Under the pieces are notes generated by a model, which was given only the letters and a program-made list of their open reading frames with translations, had not been told where the DNA came from and did not search any database. From assembly GCF_003426775.1 (NCBI RefSeq), contig NZ_QJUG01000014.1:1-60670 (forward strand): DNA of 60,670 nt, read 5' to 3'. Positions 35,077-43,709 of the stretch are shown here, piece after piece (position 1 is the first letter of the stretch; each line of letters starts with the position of its first letter). The DNA is from Allorhizocola rhizosphaerae (GTDB lineage Bacteria > Actinomycetota > Actinomycetes > Mycobacteriales > Micromonosporaceae). The position numbers and the translations under genes are program-made.

Positions 35077-35796
35077 TTACCGTCCAGTACGGCACGGGTC
35101 AACCCGTGGCGGTGAGATTTGGCACGCCGGGTCGAGCTCGGTGGCGGCGCTGCGATGCCCGACAAAGGGCACCACGGCGAAGTAGGTGAGCGTGGGCAAA
35201 AGCTCCTGCAGCGACTCGACCTTGCCGTTGACCACGTGCCGGTAGATCGTCGCGTAGATCCCGCCGATCACGCTGCCCACCACATCCTCGGGCACGTCCA
35301 TCCGATGTGGGGCGTCCTCGAAGAACCGGTGAAACCGTTGCAGCATCACGTCGCGCTCATAGCGGGCCACCGCGCCGACCGACTCCACCTCCACGATCGC
35401 CATCGCCGCGAACGAGGGCACGCTCGACAGGATGCTCAGCAGCACGCCGAGGCTGGCGCGCACGCCGGTGCGCCAGCCGCCCGCCTCGTGGTATGCGGCC
35501 GTCATCACGTCCCACACCACCCCCGTGCCATGCCTGTATGTGGCCAGGAACGCGTCCTCCTTGCCCTCGAACAGCGCATAGAACGTGGGCCGGGTGACGC
35601 CCGCCGCGCGGCAGATGTCGCCAACGGTCGCCGCCGGATATCCCTTCTCCGCCACCGTATGCACAAGCCCGTCGTACAGCCGGTCCCGCTGCGTGGCCGC
35701 GACGACGTCGGGCGGCACGCGGCTGGGCCCCCGCTTGATCGCCCGCAACGGATCTCGCCCCGCTCTGGCTCCCGGCAGTGGTGGTACGACGGTCAT
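35077..35796 (-). CDS. TetR-family regulator upstream of DUF6230/DUF6114
   Basis: 239 residues. N-terminal HTH at about 34-80 (GLVHTVAEKGYPAATVGDIC, RAAGVTRPTFYALFEGKEDAF) with a helical ligand domain after it. The charged N-terminal 30 residues are an extension. ATG at 35796 is used; an in-frame ATG at 35853 would add 19 residues and lies over an A/T-rich presumptive promoter facing the secreted-protein gene at 35958. Likely regulator of both divergent arms of the envelope module. Confidence 0.85.
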   Translation of the reverse strand: MTVVPPLPGARAGRDPLRAIKRGPSRVPPDVVAATQRDRLYDGLVHTVAEKGYPAATVGDICRAAGVTRPTFYALFEGKEDAFLATYRHGTGVVWDVMTAAYHEAGGWRTGVRASLGVLLSILSSVPSFAAMAIVEVESVGAVARYERDVMLQRFHRFFEDAPHRMDVPEDVVGSVIGGIYATIYRHVVNGKVESLQELLPTLTYFAVVPFVGHRSAATELDPACQISPPRVDPCRTGR

Positions 35797-35957
35797 CGCA
35801 ACATCGAGCTCCTTCGCTTGACTTGAGAACCCTTCTAGGTTTATAACATCCACAGGTTTTTATTTCGATGGTGTGTCTCGCCGTCCCCGGATCAGCTGCG
35901 GAATGACCGGGAGGGGTCGATCAGACCGGCCCCAGCTGATTCGAGGAGTGCACAAAC

Positions 35958-36803
35958 ATGATTGCATCGATGGCCGCTGCCGTCGTGCTCGCGGCAGCGG
36001 GCGCCGTGCCCACCGCGATGAGTGAGCCGGGCGGCATCTACACGGGCATGGGCAACTGCCCGATCACCGCACGGGCAATGCAGGACCCGACACACCTGCA
36101 GGTGGGCTGCCTGATATCGGTCACCAGCGGCGGCAGCTTCCGCATCGGCACGACCAATGTGCCGATCACGTCACCGATCACGCTCCAGTTCGGCGTGTAC
36201 TGGCCGAGCTCCGCGCCGGTGGTCGAGTTCCCGGACGGGACCACCGCCAACGTCTACACGGTCGTCCCGCCCACCCGCGCCAAGACGTTGAGCGCCCGCC
36301 CGATCGAGGTGCCCATCCCCGGGCTGCCCAGCATCATCCCCGGCGTCACGAGCATCTTCGCGCAGGTCGAGCTGGCCGGGCCGATCACCTCGTTCGTGCC
36401 GCTCGCGATCGGGCAGGACCATCCGGTCTTCCGCCTGCCGATCAAACTGCGGCTGATCAACGGGATTCTCGGGATCGACTGCTTCGTGGGCTCGGACCGC
36501 AACCCGTTGGTGCTTCAACCGCAAATCGTTGACCCGGGCGTGATCGAGGTGCTCCCCGACCCCAACGGCTTCCAGGCCACGGTGGTGTCGTTCAGCGGCG
36601 CGACCCTGTCCGACAACGAGTTCGGCGCGGTGGGCGCGACCGGATGCGGCTGGTTCGGTTCGCTGAACGGCTTGGTGAACAAGGCGTTCGGGCTCGACAA
36701 CGCCGGCCCTGGCCAAAACGAGGTGGTCTTCCGCCCGACCAGCACATCACTCGCGCTCGACCCCAGCATCTCGGACCTGGCGGCGGCGCTTGCCGCCAGC
36801 TGA
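35958..36803 (+). CDS. Secreted beta-rich protein of unknown family
   Basis: 281 residues with a Sec signal (MIASMAAAVVLAAAGAVPTA) and no membrane anchor. Composition (Gly, Pro, Thr, Val, Ile; four cysteines in the mature part) suggests a disulfide-linked beta-sandwich. I do not recognise a named domain. Its last about 15 codons are encoded by the first unit of a 55-bp tandem array (LDPSISDLAAALAAS). ATG has GAGGAG upstream. Divergent from the TetR gene, and probably secreted together with the next protein. Confidence 0.78.
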   Translation: MIASMAAAVVLAAAGAVPTAMSEPGGIYTGMGNCPITARAMQDPTHLQVGCLISVTSGGSFRIGTTNVPITSPITLQFGVYWPSSAPVVEFPDGTTANVYTVVPPTRAKTLSARPIEVPIPGLPSIIPGVTSIFAQVELAGPITSFVPLAIGQDHPVFRLPIKLRLINGILGIDCFVGSDRNPLVLQPQIVDPGVIEVLPDPNGFQATVVSFSGATLSDNEFGAVGATGCGWFGSLNGLVNKAFGLDNAGPGQNEVVFRPTSTSLALDPSISDLAAALAAS

Positions 36804-36975
36804 GCGAAGGCTCGACCGCAGCATCTCGGGCTTGGCGGCGGCGCTTGCCGCCAGCTGAGCGAAGGCTCGACCGCAGCATCTCGGGCTTGGCGGCGGCGCT
36901 TGCCGCCAGCTGAGCGAACGCTCGACCGCAGCATCTCGGACCTGGCGGCCGCCATCGCCGCCAGCCAATGGAGGG
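36756..36975 (+). repeat. Four 55-bp tandem repeats, each with a hairpin
   Basis: Units start at 36756, 36811, 36866 and 36921 (CTCGACC-CAGCATCTCGG...). Each contains an 8-bp inverted repeat (CTGGCGGC/GCCGCCAG, with a G-T pair in units 2 and 3) around a 7-nt loop. Unit 1 is coding and units 1-3 each carry the TGA found at the end of the first secreted-protein gene. Unit 4 lies just before the ribosome site of the next gene. Confidence 0.92.
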
Positions 36976-36983
36976 AGAACAAC

Positions 36984-37625
36984 ATGCGTAAGTGGGCAAT
37001 CGCCGTCGCCGCAACGGTGATGGCCGTCCTCTGGGCGTCACCCGGCCAGGCCGCCGCGGTGAACGTGCTGACCTACGGCAGCCTGGGCGGGGCCAACGCC
37101 GCGACCGGCGACGTCATCCAGTCGGGCCTGGCCGCGGGCGCCAGGGCCACGTTCTTCAACTCGACGACCGGGAGCACGGGCATCACGTGCACGGTCTCCA
37201 CCTTCACCGCGACCGTGACCGGCAACCCGGCAGCGGGCGGCGTGGCCACGGCCAACCTGACCGCACAGACCTTCACGAGCTGCACGGCCAACGTGTCGGG
37301 CGTCACGTGCGTGCAGAGCATCGTGATCAACAACCTGCCGTACTCGGTGAGCGTCAACGGCACCACCAAGTCCATGACCCTGACAGGCGCGCCGCTGCGC
37401 TCGACGATCCGGCTGTGCACCGTCCTCGGGGTCGTGCAGTGCGTGTACGACGCCAATCTCAACACGATCTCCGGCACGGTTTCCAACGCGGACAACTCCG
37501 TCACGTTCGTCAACCAGCGGCTGAACAAGGCGACGGGGCCGGGCGTGTGCTTCTCGATCGCCTACTTCTCCGCGAAGTACGCCCCGGTGCGGGGTCCGGG
37601 CGGAAGTTTGGTCTTCACCCAGTAG
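36984..37625 (+). CDS. Secreted Thr/Ser/Asn-rich beta protein
   Basis: 213 residues with signal peptide MRKWAIAVAATVMAVLWASP and cleavage after GQAAA. The mature part is rich in Thr, Ser, Val and Asn with six or more cysteines (ITCTVSTFTATVTGN, FTSCTANVSGVTCVQS), compatible with an extracellular beta-fold stabilised by disulfides. Similar proteins occur in actinomycetes without assigned function. GGAGGGAG precedes the ATG. Only 18 bp separates its stop from the exporter ATPase. Confidence 0.78.
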   Translation: MRKWAIAVAATVMAVLWASPGQAAAVNVLTYGSLGGANAATGDVIQSGLAAGARATFFNSTTGSTGITCTVSTFTATVTGNPAAGGVATANLTAQTFTSCTANVSGVTCVQSIVINNLPYSVSVNGTTKSMTLTGAPLRSTIRLCTVLGVVQCVYDANLNTISGTVSNADNSVTFVNQRLNKATGPGVCFSIAYFSAKYAPVRGPGGSLVFTQ

Positions 37626-37643
37626 TCGGCTATAATCCGCGGA

Positions 37644-38561
37644 ATGAACTCCGTACAGTGTATAGGGCTACGCAAGAACTATGGCGACAAAGCAGCGCTG
37701 GACGGGCTCGACCTTGAGGTGAAAGGCGGCACGGTGTGCGGTCTGCTCGGGCCGAACGGTGCGGGCAAGACCACCGCCGTGCGGATCCTGACCACCCTGA
37801 CCCGCCCGGACGGTGGCTCAGCCTCGGTGGCCGGCTTCGACGTCGTGAAGCAGGCCCGCCAGGTCAAGGAGCGCATCGGCCTGGTCGGGCAGCACGCCGC
37901 CGTTGACGAGATCCTCAGCGGGCGGCAAAACCTGGTCATGTTCGGCCGGCTCTATCACCTCGGCTCGAAACGTGCGGCAACAAGGGCCGACGAGCTGCTC
38001 GAACAGTTCGGTCTGCAGGACACGGGGCGCAAGGCGGTCAAGGACTACTCCGGTGGCATGCGCCGCCGGCTGGACTTGGCCGCCAGCCTGATCCTCGCGC
38101 CGCCCGTACTGTTCCTGGACGAACCAACCACCGGACTGGACCCGCGCGGGCGCAACGAGGTGTGGCAGGCGGTCCGCGGGCTGGTCGGCTCGGGTGCGAC
38201 GGTCCTGCTGACCACCCAATACCTGGAGGAGGCCGACCAGCTCGCGGATCAGATCTGCATCATTGACCACGGCAGGGTGATCGCCAACGGAACGCCCGAC
38301 GACCTCAAGGGCATCGATCACCTCGACGTCGTGGTGCGCTCCGCGTCCGACTTGGAAACAACACGCGGCATCTTGGGGCCGGAGTCCGAAGTGGACGTTG
38401 ACAACAGGCGCGTCAGCGTTCCGGTGAAGGACCGGCTCGCGACACTCACGCAAGTCGCCCGCGCGCTGGAGGACGCGGGCATCGCCGTGGAGGACATCGG
38501 CCTGCGCCGGCCCACCCTGGACGAAGTGTTTCTGGAGCTGACGGGCGGTGCCTCGAAATGA
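37644..38561 (+). CDS. DrrA-like ABC exporter ATPase
   Basis: 305 residues: Walker A GLLGPNGAGKTTAVRIL, Q-loop LVGQHAAVDEILSGRQNL, signature DYSGGMRRRLDLAASL, Walker B VLFLDEPTTGLDPRGR, and a DUF4162 tail ending RRPTLDEVFLELTGG. This is the daunorubicin-resistance (DrrA) class of exporter ATPases. It is coupled to the permease by an ATGA overlap. Substrate could be a small molecule, lipid or envelope component. Confidence 0.92.
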   Translation: MNSVQCIGLRKNYGDKAALDGLDLEVKGGTVCGLLGPNGAGKTTAVRILTTLTRPDGGSASVAGFDVVKQARQVKERIGLVGQHAAVDEILSGRQNLVMFGRLYHLGSKRAATRADELLEQFGLQDTGRKAVKDYSGGMRRRLDLAASLILAPPVLFLDEPTTGLDPRGRNEVWQAVRGLVGSGATVLLTTQYLEEADQLADQICIIDHGRVIANGTPDDLKGIDHLDVVVRSASDLETTRGILGPESEVDVDNRRVSVPVKDRLATLTQVARALEDAGIAVEDIGLRRPTLDEVFLELTGGASK

Positions 38562-39307
38562 CTGACGCTTGGATTCTGGTCGGCCGCGAACTGCGGCATT
38601 GGGCCCGGCAACCGTTTCAGCTCATCGTCAACCTCATCTTCCCGATCATGCTGGTGCTGATGTTCGGGTACCTGTTCGGCGGCAGCATGATCGTGCCGGG
38701 AGGGGGTGATTACAAGGAGTTCCTGCTGCCCGGCATGTTCGCGATGACCATGGCCTTCGGTGTCGAGGCCACGTTCACCGCGATTTCCACCGATGCGAAC
38801 AAGGGCGTGACGGATCGCTTCCGCTCGATGCCCATGGCGCGGTCGGCGGTCGTGCTCGGCCGCGCGGGCGCCGACATGCTGGACTCGGCCGCCAACCTGG
38901 TGGTCCTGATGGCGTGCGGCCTGCTGATGGGCTGGAGTTGGCACAACGGTCCCGTCAAGGCTGCGGCCGCGGTCGGACTGCTTCTGCTGCTCCGCTTTTC
39001 ACTGCTGTGGCTCGGCATCTACTTGGGACTGTTGCTGCGCAGCCCGGAATCGGTGATGGCGTTGCAGATCCTGATCTGGCCGATCAGCTTCCTGTCCAAC
39101 GTGTTCGTCTCGCCCGGCAACATGCCGACGGTGTTGGCGAAGATCGCCGAGTGGAACCCGCTCACGGCGACGGTCGACTCGATCCGTTGGCTGTTCGGCA
39201 ACCCCGGCGGGCAGGACTCGATCTGGCTCGCGATCGCCTGGCCGCTGGTGATCATCGTCATCTTCTTCCCCCTCTCGGTGAGGAGATATCAGAGAATGAG
39301 CCGATGA
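38558..39307 (+). CDS. DrrB-like ABC-2 exporter permease
   Basis: 249 residues, six predicted helices. The N-terminal TDAWILVGRELRHWARQPFQ is the amphipathic start typical of DrrB. KGVTDRFRSMPMARSAVVLGR and QILIWPISFLSNVFVSPGNMP are the ABC2 signature regions. It forms the membrane half of the exporter with the upstream ATPase, and overlaps the glycosylase-like gene by ATGA. Confidence 0.92.
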   Translation: MTDAWILVGRELRHWARQPFQLIVNLIFPIMLVLMFGYLFGGSMIVPGGGDYKEFLLPGMFAMTMAFGVEATFTAISTDANKGVTDRFRSMPMARSAVVLGRAGADMLDSAANLVVLMACGLLMGWSWHNGPVKAAAAVGLLLLLRFSLLWLGIYLGLLLRSPESVMALQILIWPISFLSNVFVSPGNMPTVLAKIAEWNPLTATVDSIRWLFGNPGGQDSIWLAIAWPLVIIVIFFPLSVRRYQRMSR

Positions 39308-40149
39308 TCGAAGCCCGGATGACCTCGCAGGCCCTGTGCGAACCGCTCGACACGGGCGGCGAGGTCGTCCGGCGCCTCGTCGGGCTGCAGGCGCAAGACG
39401 AATGGATCGCGCCGTATGCGATCCGGGCCCGCGCCCGCGACACCGACCCGGGCGACGTCGTCGTCAACTGGCTCATGCGCGGCACGCTGCACATGGTGGC
39501 CGCCGAGGATGCGGGCTGGCTCACGGCCCTGCTCGGGCCGCACTTCATCCGCAAGTTCACCCGAAGGCGCCTGGAGCTGGGCCTGACCGACGAATACCTC
39601 GCCAAGGCCGTGCCGCAGCTGGTGGAGCGGCTCCCGGGCACGCGGGCGGAACTGCTCGACGGCATGGGCCTGGAAGGGCAGGCGCGGGCGCATCTGCTCG
39701 CATACGCGGGCATGAGCGGCGCACTGTGTCTGCGCGGCAAGACATATGTGCGCATGCCTCCTTCAGAAGAGCACAGTTTGGACGAGCTCGTCAGCCGATA
39801 CCAACTCGGCTACGGCCCAGCGACACCGGCCGACTTCACCGCATGGGCGGGCATCAAGCCCACCAGCTGGCCGGAACGCACGCATAGGGCCCGCAAACCG
39901 CCGCGTGTCAAGCTATTGGGCTTCCTCGACCCGTACCTATTGGGCTATAAAGACAGGTCCTTCACGCTCGATCCCGTCCACACCAAGCAGGTCCAGCGGG
40001 GAGGCGGGTTCCTGCGGCCGGTCGTGCTCGTCGACGGGCGGGTCGCCGGCACGTGGACGCTCGACGGCGAGGTCAACGCGTGGGCCCCGGTGCCCGAAGC
40101 GGGATTAGCCGCAGAACTAGCCGACCTAGCCCGCTTCCGAGCGCGTTGA
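39304..40149 (+). CDS. AlkZ-like winged-helix DNA glycosylase
   Basis: 281 residues of the HTH_42/AlkZ family. The catalytic QxQ motif is present (VGLQAQD, Q29 and Q31), followed by MRGTLHMVAAEDAGWLTALL. AlkZ enzymes unhook alkylated bases and interstrand crosslinks and often give self-resistance to genotoxic metabolites. The protein is shorter than usual: about 40 residues appear missing between FTAWAGI and LLGFLDPYLLGY. It is coupled to the exporter by ATGA. Its last 77 bp overlap the convergent VanZ gene. Confidence 0.8.
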   Translation: MIEARMTSQALCEPLDTGGEVVRRLVGLQAQDEWIAPYAIRARARDTDPGDVVVNWLMRGTLHMVAAEDAGWLTALLGPHFIRKFTRRRLELGLTDEYLAKAVPQLVERLPGTRAELLDGMGLEGQARAHLLAYAGMSGALCLRGKTYVRMPPSEEHSLDELVSRYQLGYGPATPADFTAWAGIKPTSWPERTHRARKPPRVKLLGFLDPYLLGYKDRSFTLDPVHTKQVQRGGGFLRPVVLVDGRVAGTWTLDGEVNAWAPVPEAGLAAELADLARFRAR

Positions 40150-40582
40150 GCAGGATGTCGTCCACGCTGAACACCCGCCCCGCCACGAAAACCCGTTGCA
40201 GCACTTCCAAAAGCAGCGAGCACCCGGCCCCGATGAGCAGGACGTGCCACCACTTGAGGAACGGCCAGCGCAGCGAGGCGAAGAAACCGAGCGCGAACAG
40301 CGGGCCCAGATTGCCCCCGACCTGAATGACGGTGTGCCCGTCACGGATCTGCTCGATCGCGTCCGACAACGGGATCCAATGGGCCAGCTTCGTGCCGGGC
40401 GGAACCCGTACCGGAAGAAGAATCATCCACACCCAGGGCAGGGTGCCGAGCACCATTCCGACCTCGGCCACGGACCTCCGCCATGATCGCGACGGCCGCC
40501 ACTGTCGCAACAGGACGATCGCGAGCCCGGCGACGGGCAGCAGCGCGAGCGTCACCACCCACGGGACCACGAACCGCTGCAT
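40073..40582 (-). CDS. VanZ-family membrane protein
   Basis: 169 residues with four to five helices and the VanZ core: VGGNLGPLFALGFFASLRWP and GAGCSLLLEVLQ, then VFSVDDILLNALGSGLG. VanZ proteins lower teicoplanin binding in some hosts; most actinobacterial copies are uncharacterised envelope proteins. The 3' end overlaps the AlkZ-like gene by 77 bp. Start is 24 bp from the divergent methyltransferase start. Confidence 0.88.
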   Translation of the reverse strand: MQRFVVPWVVTLALLPVAGLAIVLLRQWRPSRSWRRSVAEVGMVLGTLPWVWMILLPVRVPPGTKLAHWIPLSDAIEQIRDGHTVIQVGGNLGPLFALGFFASLRWPFLKWWHVLLIGAGCSLLLEVLQRVFVAGRVFSVDDILLNALGSGLGRLVLRLIPLRAPGPTR

Positions 40583-40606
40583 CGGGCCATCCTGCCACGC
40601 GATACG

Positions 40607-42046
40607 GTGGCGAATGTGCTGATGAGCCTGGAAGACGTGCGGCGGTTACGTGAAGCTTTGACGGACTTCACGTCCGAGGGGATCGCCGAGCGCCTCGGCC
40701 CCTCGGCCACCGATGCCGTGGTGCGCAGCGACTATCGCGAGGCCTTGCGCGTGACGAAAGACGGAGATCGGCTCGACACGCTGATCCGCCTGTTCATCTG
40801 CGGCACGTCCGAGCCCGAAGACGCCATCGAGCGCGCTTTGCACCCGCTGCCGCTTTCGAGCGCCCGCGCCTGCGGCCTCATCCAGGGCAACATGGCGGGC
40901 CTGGACCTTGAGCCCTACCACGACTGGTGGCTGCTGGCCGACCTGCCGGTCAAACCGCTGCCGAAGGAGCATGTGCTCGGCGTCGGCGGCGCCTCCACGA
41001 CGCTGGCCAACTCGACGATCCGCCGCCCGGTCGGTGCCGCGCTCGACATCGGCACCGGCTGCGGTGTGCAGGCCCTTCACCTGTCGCAGCACGCCGAGCA
41101 CGTGACGGTCACCGATATTTCCGCGCGCGCCCTGAGCTTCGCCGCCACCAATGCGGCGCTCAATGGGCTGGAGTGGAAGATCCTTCAAAAAGATCTTTTC
41201 GATTTGGTACCGGATGAGCGCTACGACCTGGTCGTCAGCAACCCACCGTTCGTGGTCGGGCCGGGCCTCGCGACGCACACATACCGCGATTCCGGTCGGG
41301 CCGGAGACGCCGTGTGCGCCTCACTGGCGGCCGTCGGGTCGCGCCTGCTCAACCCCGGCGGCACGCTGCAATTCCTGGCCAACTGGGCGCACGTGCGGGG
41401 CGAAGACTGGGAAGACCGGGTCGCCGGATGGTTCGCGGGCACGGGCATGGACGTGTGGGCCATCCAGCGCGAGGTGCAGGATCCGCTCGATTACGTGCGC
41501 CTGTGGACGGCCGACGCCTCCGAGGAACACGACCCGCAGCGGGTCGCGCAATGGCTGGACTGGTTCGACGCCAACGACATCACGGCCGTCGGCTTTGGAC
41601 TGGTCACCGCACGCCGCTGTCTCGCGGATGATCCACATGTGGTCTGTGAAGACCTGCGCCAGCAGATCGACCAGCCCATGGGTTCGCTTGTGGCGGAGTG
41701 GTTCGACCGGCGCGACTGGCTGCGCTCGCCCTCCCGTGACCTGTTCGCGGCCCGCTTCCGGCAGGCGCCCGGGTTGCAGCTGCGCCAGGAGGCGACGTTC
41801 GGCGCGGACGGCTGGGCCGTCGACCGGCAGCTGCTGGCGTTGACCAGCGGCCTGCGCTGGGTTGAGGAGATCGACCCACTGATCCTGTCGATCGTGTCCG
41901 GCTGCGACGGCAACCTCCCGCTGTCCGCGGTCGCAGAGCTGCTCGCGCAGGCGCATGACGCCGCGCCCGACGCGCTGCGCGAGGTGATGGTGCCGATCGT
42001 GGAGCACCTCGTCGAGCGTGGGATCCTTCTCCCGTGCGAGCCGTAG
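40607..42046 (+). CDS. Class I SAM-dependent methyltransferase (HemK/RlmG-like core)
   Basis: 479 residues. A helical N-terminal domain (about 1-135) precedes a Rossmann domain with SAM loop [21 protein letters not shown], acidic VTDIS, and the amino- or base-methylating motif [11 protein letters not shown]-terminal about 180-residue region unlike HemK completes it. NPPF enzymes methylate glutamine or exocyclic base nitrogens; the substrate here is unknown. GTG at 40607 is used, and an ATG at 40622 is possible. It overlaps dtd by 13 bp. Confidence 0.88.
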   Translation: MANVLMSLEDVRRLREALTDFTSEGIAERLGPSATDAVVRSDYREALRVTKDGDRLDTLIRLFICGTSEPEDAIERALHPLPLSSARACGLIQGNMAGLDLEPYHDWWLLADLPVKPLPKEHVLGVGGASTTLANSTIRRPVGAALDIGTGCGVQALHLSQHAEHVTVTDISARALSFAATNAALNGLEWKILQKDLFDLVPDERYDLVVSNPPFVVGPGLATHTYRDSGRAGDAVCASLAAVGSRLLNPGGTLQFLANWAHVRGEDWEDRVAGWFAGTGMDVWAIQREVQDPLDYVRLWTADASEEHDPQRVAQWLDWFDANDITAVGFGLVTARRCLADDPHVVCEDLRQQIDQPMGSLVAEWFDRRDWLRSPSRDLFAARFRQAPGLQLRQEATFGADGWAVDRQLLALTSGLRWVEEIDPLILSIVSGCDGNLPLSAVAELLAQAHDAAPDALREVMVPIVEHLVERGILLPCEP

Positions 42047-42456
42047 TCCAAACCGTCAGCCACGCGTCCGTCACCGTCGACGACGCATGCGTGGGCGAGA
42101 TCAAAGACGGGCTGCTTGTGCTGCTGGGCGTGACCCACACGGACACTCCCATGACGGCGGCCCACTTGGCGCGCAAGGTGTATGAGCTTCGCATCCTCGA
42201 CGACGAGAAGTCCGCCTCCGACATCGGCGCGCCGGTGCTCGTGGTCAGCCAATTCACCCTGTACGGCGACGCCCGCAAGGGCCGCCGGCCCACGTGGCAG
42301 GCCGCCGCTCCGGCCTCACACGCGGAGCCGCTCGTCATCGCGTTCGCCGAGGCGCTGCGTGCTCGCGGAGCTACTGTCCAAACGGGACAGTTCCGGGCCC
42401 ACATGCTGGTCTCCTCGACCAACGTCGGGCCCCGGACGGTACTGCTCGAACTGTAG
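42034..42456 (+). CDS. dtd: D-aminoacyl-tRNA deacylase
   Basis: 140 residues, the full Dtd length. It hydrolyses D-aminoacyl-tRNAs (and Gly-tRNA-Ala), preventing D-residue misuse. Motifs: [17 protein letters not shown] at the start, [15 protein letters not shown], and [12 protein letters not shown], where the Gly-Pro supplies the chirality-checking cis peptide. GTG start overlaps the methyltransferase stop region, indicating co-translation. Confidence 0.94.
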   Translation: MRAVVQTVSHASVTVDDACVGEIKDGLLVLLGVTHTDTPMTAAHLARKVYELRILDDEKSASDIGAPVLVVSQFTLYGDARKGRRPTWQAAAPASHAEPLVIAFAEALRARGATVQTGQFRAHMLVSSTNVGPRTVLLEL

Positions 42457-42471
42457 ACTTACGCTGTATGG
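42457..42471. promoter_or_regulatory. Operator copy preceding the TetR remnant
   Basis: ACTTACGCTGTATGG matches 13 of 15 positions of TCTTACGCTGTAAGG found before the oxidoreductase gene (43625-43639). It overlaps the start codon region of the TetR remnant, as expected of an autoregulatory operator. Confidence 0.6.
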
Positions 42472-42662
42472 CCATGTCGATGCGCTCCAGAGCGCACGTG
42501 GCCAACAAAGAGGCGGTGCTCGATGGCGTTGTCGACGTCATCATGAGCGAGGTCGAGGAGGCGGTGGATCGGGCCACGGCCCCCGCCGACGACCAGGTCG
42601 AGTTCGAGTTCGGGCTCGACCTGGTCCTCGATGGTCTGGAAAGGCTCCGCGTCAGACGGTGA
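42468..42662 (+). pseudogene. TetR-family regulator remnant
   Basis: 64 codons. HVANKEAVLDGVVDVIMSEV matches the end of a TetR HTH and the first ligand-domain helix; after a short linker DQVEFEFGLDLVLDGLERLR matches the last helix of a TetR_C_1 domain. Most of the HTH and about 100 middle residues are missing. The frame is open, so a short product could be made but cannot bind DNA like TetR. It overlaps the end of the convergent oxidoreductase gene by 11 bp. Confidence 0.72.
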
Positions 42663-43614
42663 TGACGACCTTGCCCACGGCATGGTGCCCCAGCATGTGG
42701 CTCACCGCCGCGCCCGCCTCGCGCAGCGGATAGGCCCGGTCCACGACGACGCGCACAGCGCCCGATTCGAGATAGGCAGCGAGCGCCCGCAGATTGTCTC
42801 GGTCAACCACACACCTCACGAACCGTCCCAGCCTGGCCGCTCGCGCCATCCTCGGCAACGCGGCGAACAGGCCTCCGGTGTTGCCCAAACTGTTGGGAAT
42901 GAACACCCCGTCGGCGGCGAGCAGCCGTGCCATCGCCTTCGGTGGATGGTTCAGCACGTTGTCCAGGATGACGTCGTAGCGGCCCCCGAGACCTTCCCTT
43001 GTGTAGTCGATGACCTCGGCCGCCCCGAGCGAGCGCACGAGATCGAGGTTTCTGGTGCTGCACACGCCGGTGACCTCAGCGCCCAGCGCCGCGGCGATCT
43101 GCACCGCAAATGTCCCGACCCCGCCCGACGCGCCGTTGATCAAGACCCGAGTCCCCAACCCGACCTTGCCCACGTCACGCATGGCGAGCAACGCGGTGAG
43201 CCCCGACATGACGGATCCCGCAGCCTCCTCGAACGTGAGCCCTGCGGGCTTCTTGCTGACCTGGGTCGCCGCAACGGCCGCGAACTCCGCGAACGCGCCA
43301 CCGACGGTCGGTGTGCCGTCCCAGAGGGAACCGAACACCTCGTCACCCGGCCGCAGATCGCTCACCCTGGCGCCCACGGCCTCGACGATGCCGGCGACAT
43401 CGGTGCCGCGCACCGGGTTGGGCGGCCGCCGAAGCCCCGACCGCAGCCGCAGGACATAGGGAATCCCGGCCACCGTTGCCCAGTCGGGCGTGTTCACGCT
43501 GGTGGCGCGCACCCGAATCAGCACGTCTTCCTCGCGCAACGGTGGGCGCTTGATCTCTTGCAGCTTGAGCACCTGCTCGGGTGCTCCATATCGGTCTTGG
43601 ATAATCGCTCTCAT
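42652..43614 (-). CDS. NADPH:quinone oxidoreductase-type (zinc-independent MDR) enzyme
   Basis: 320 residues of the medium-chain dehydrogenase/reductase superfamily: GroES-like N-terminal half (SVNTPDWATVAGIPYVL, GTDVAGIVEAVGARVSDLRPGDEVFG) and nucleotide-binding half (LINGASGGVGTFAVQIA). Zinc-ligand cysteines are absent, pointing to quinone or enone reduction with NADPH. Two palindromic operators lie just upstream, and the repressor gene at the other end is broken, so expression may be constitutive. Confidence 0.9.
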   Translation of the reverse strand: MRAIIQDRYGAPEQVLKLQEIKRPPLREEDVLIRVRATSVNTPDWATVAGIPYVLRLRSGLRRPPNPVRGTDVAGIVEAVGARVSDLRPGDEVFGSLWDGTPTVGGAFAEFAAVAATQVSKKPAGLTFEEAAGSVMSGLTALLAMRDVGKVGLGTRVLINGASGGVGTFAVQIAAALGAEVTGVCSTRNLDLVRSLGAAEVIDYTREGLGGRYDVILDNVLNHPPKAMARLLAADGVFIPNSLGNTGGLFAALPRMARAARLGRFVRCVVDRDNLRALAAYLESGAVRVVVDRAYPLREAGAAVSHMLGHHAVGKVVITV

Positions 43615-43624
43615 CTTTCACCCC

Positions 43625-43657
43625 TCTTACGCTGTAAGGGTACCTTACGCCGTAAGG
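43625..43657. promoter_or_regulatory. Tandem TetR operators upstream of the oxidoreductase
   Basis: TCTTACGCTGTAAGG (43625-43639) and CCTTACGCCGTAAGG (43643-43657), near-perfect palindromes 18 bp apart, 10-45 bp upstream of the start. CTTAC-n4-GTAAG is a common TetR-type site. A third copy sits at the TetR remnant. Confidence 0.75.
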
Positions 43658-43709
43658 CTGTCAAGCCGCGCCGGAGGGCGACCAGCCGGGTCGCAGTAGT
43701 GTCAGGCGC

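Noticed and set aside
36756-36975. CRISPR array
   Set aside because: Units are directly adjacent without spacers and contain a gene end; no cas genes.
40073-40149. 77-bp convergent overlap of AlkZ-like and VanZ genes as evidence that one is spurious
   Set aside because: Both have convincing family sequence; long convergent overlaps occur in GC-rich genomes.
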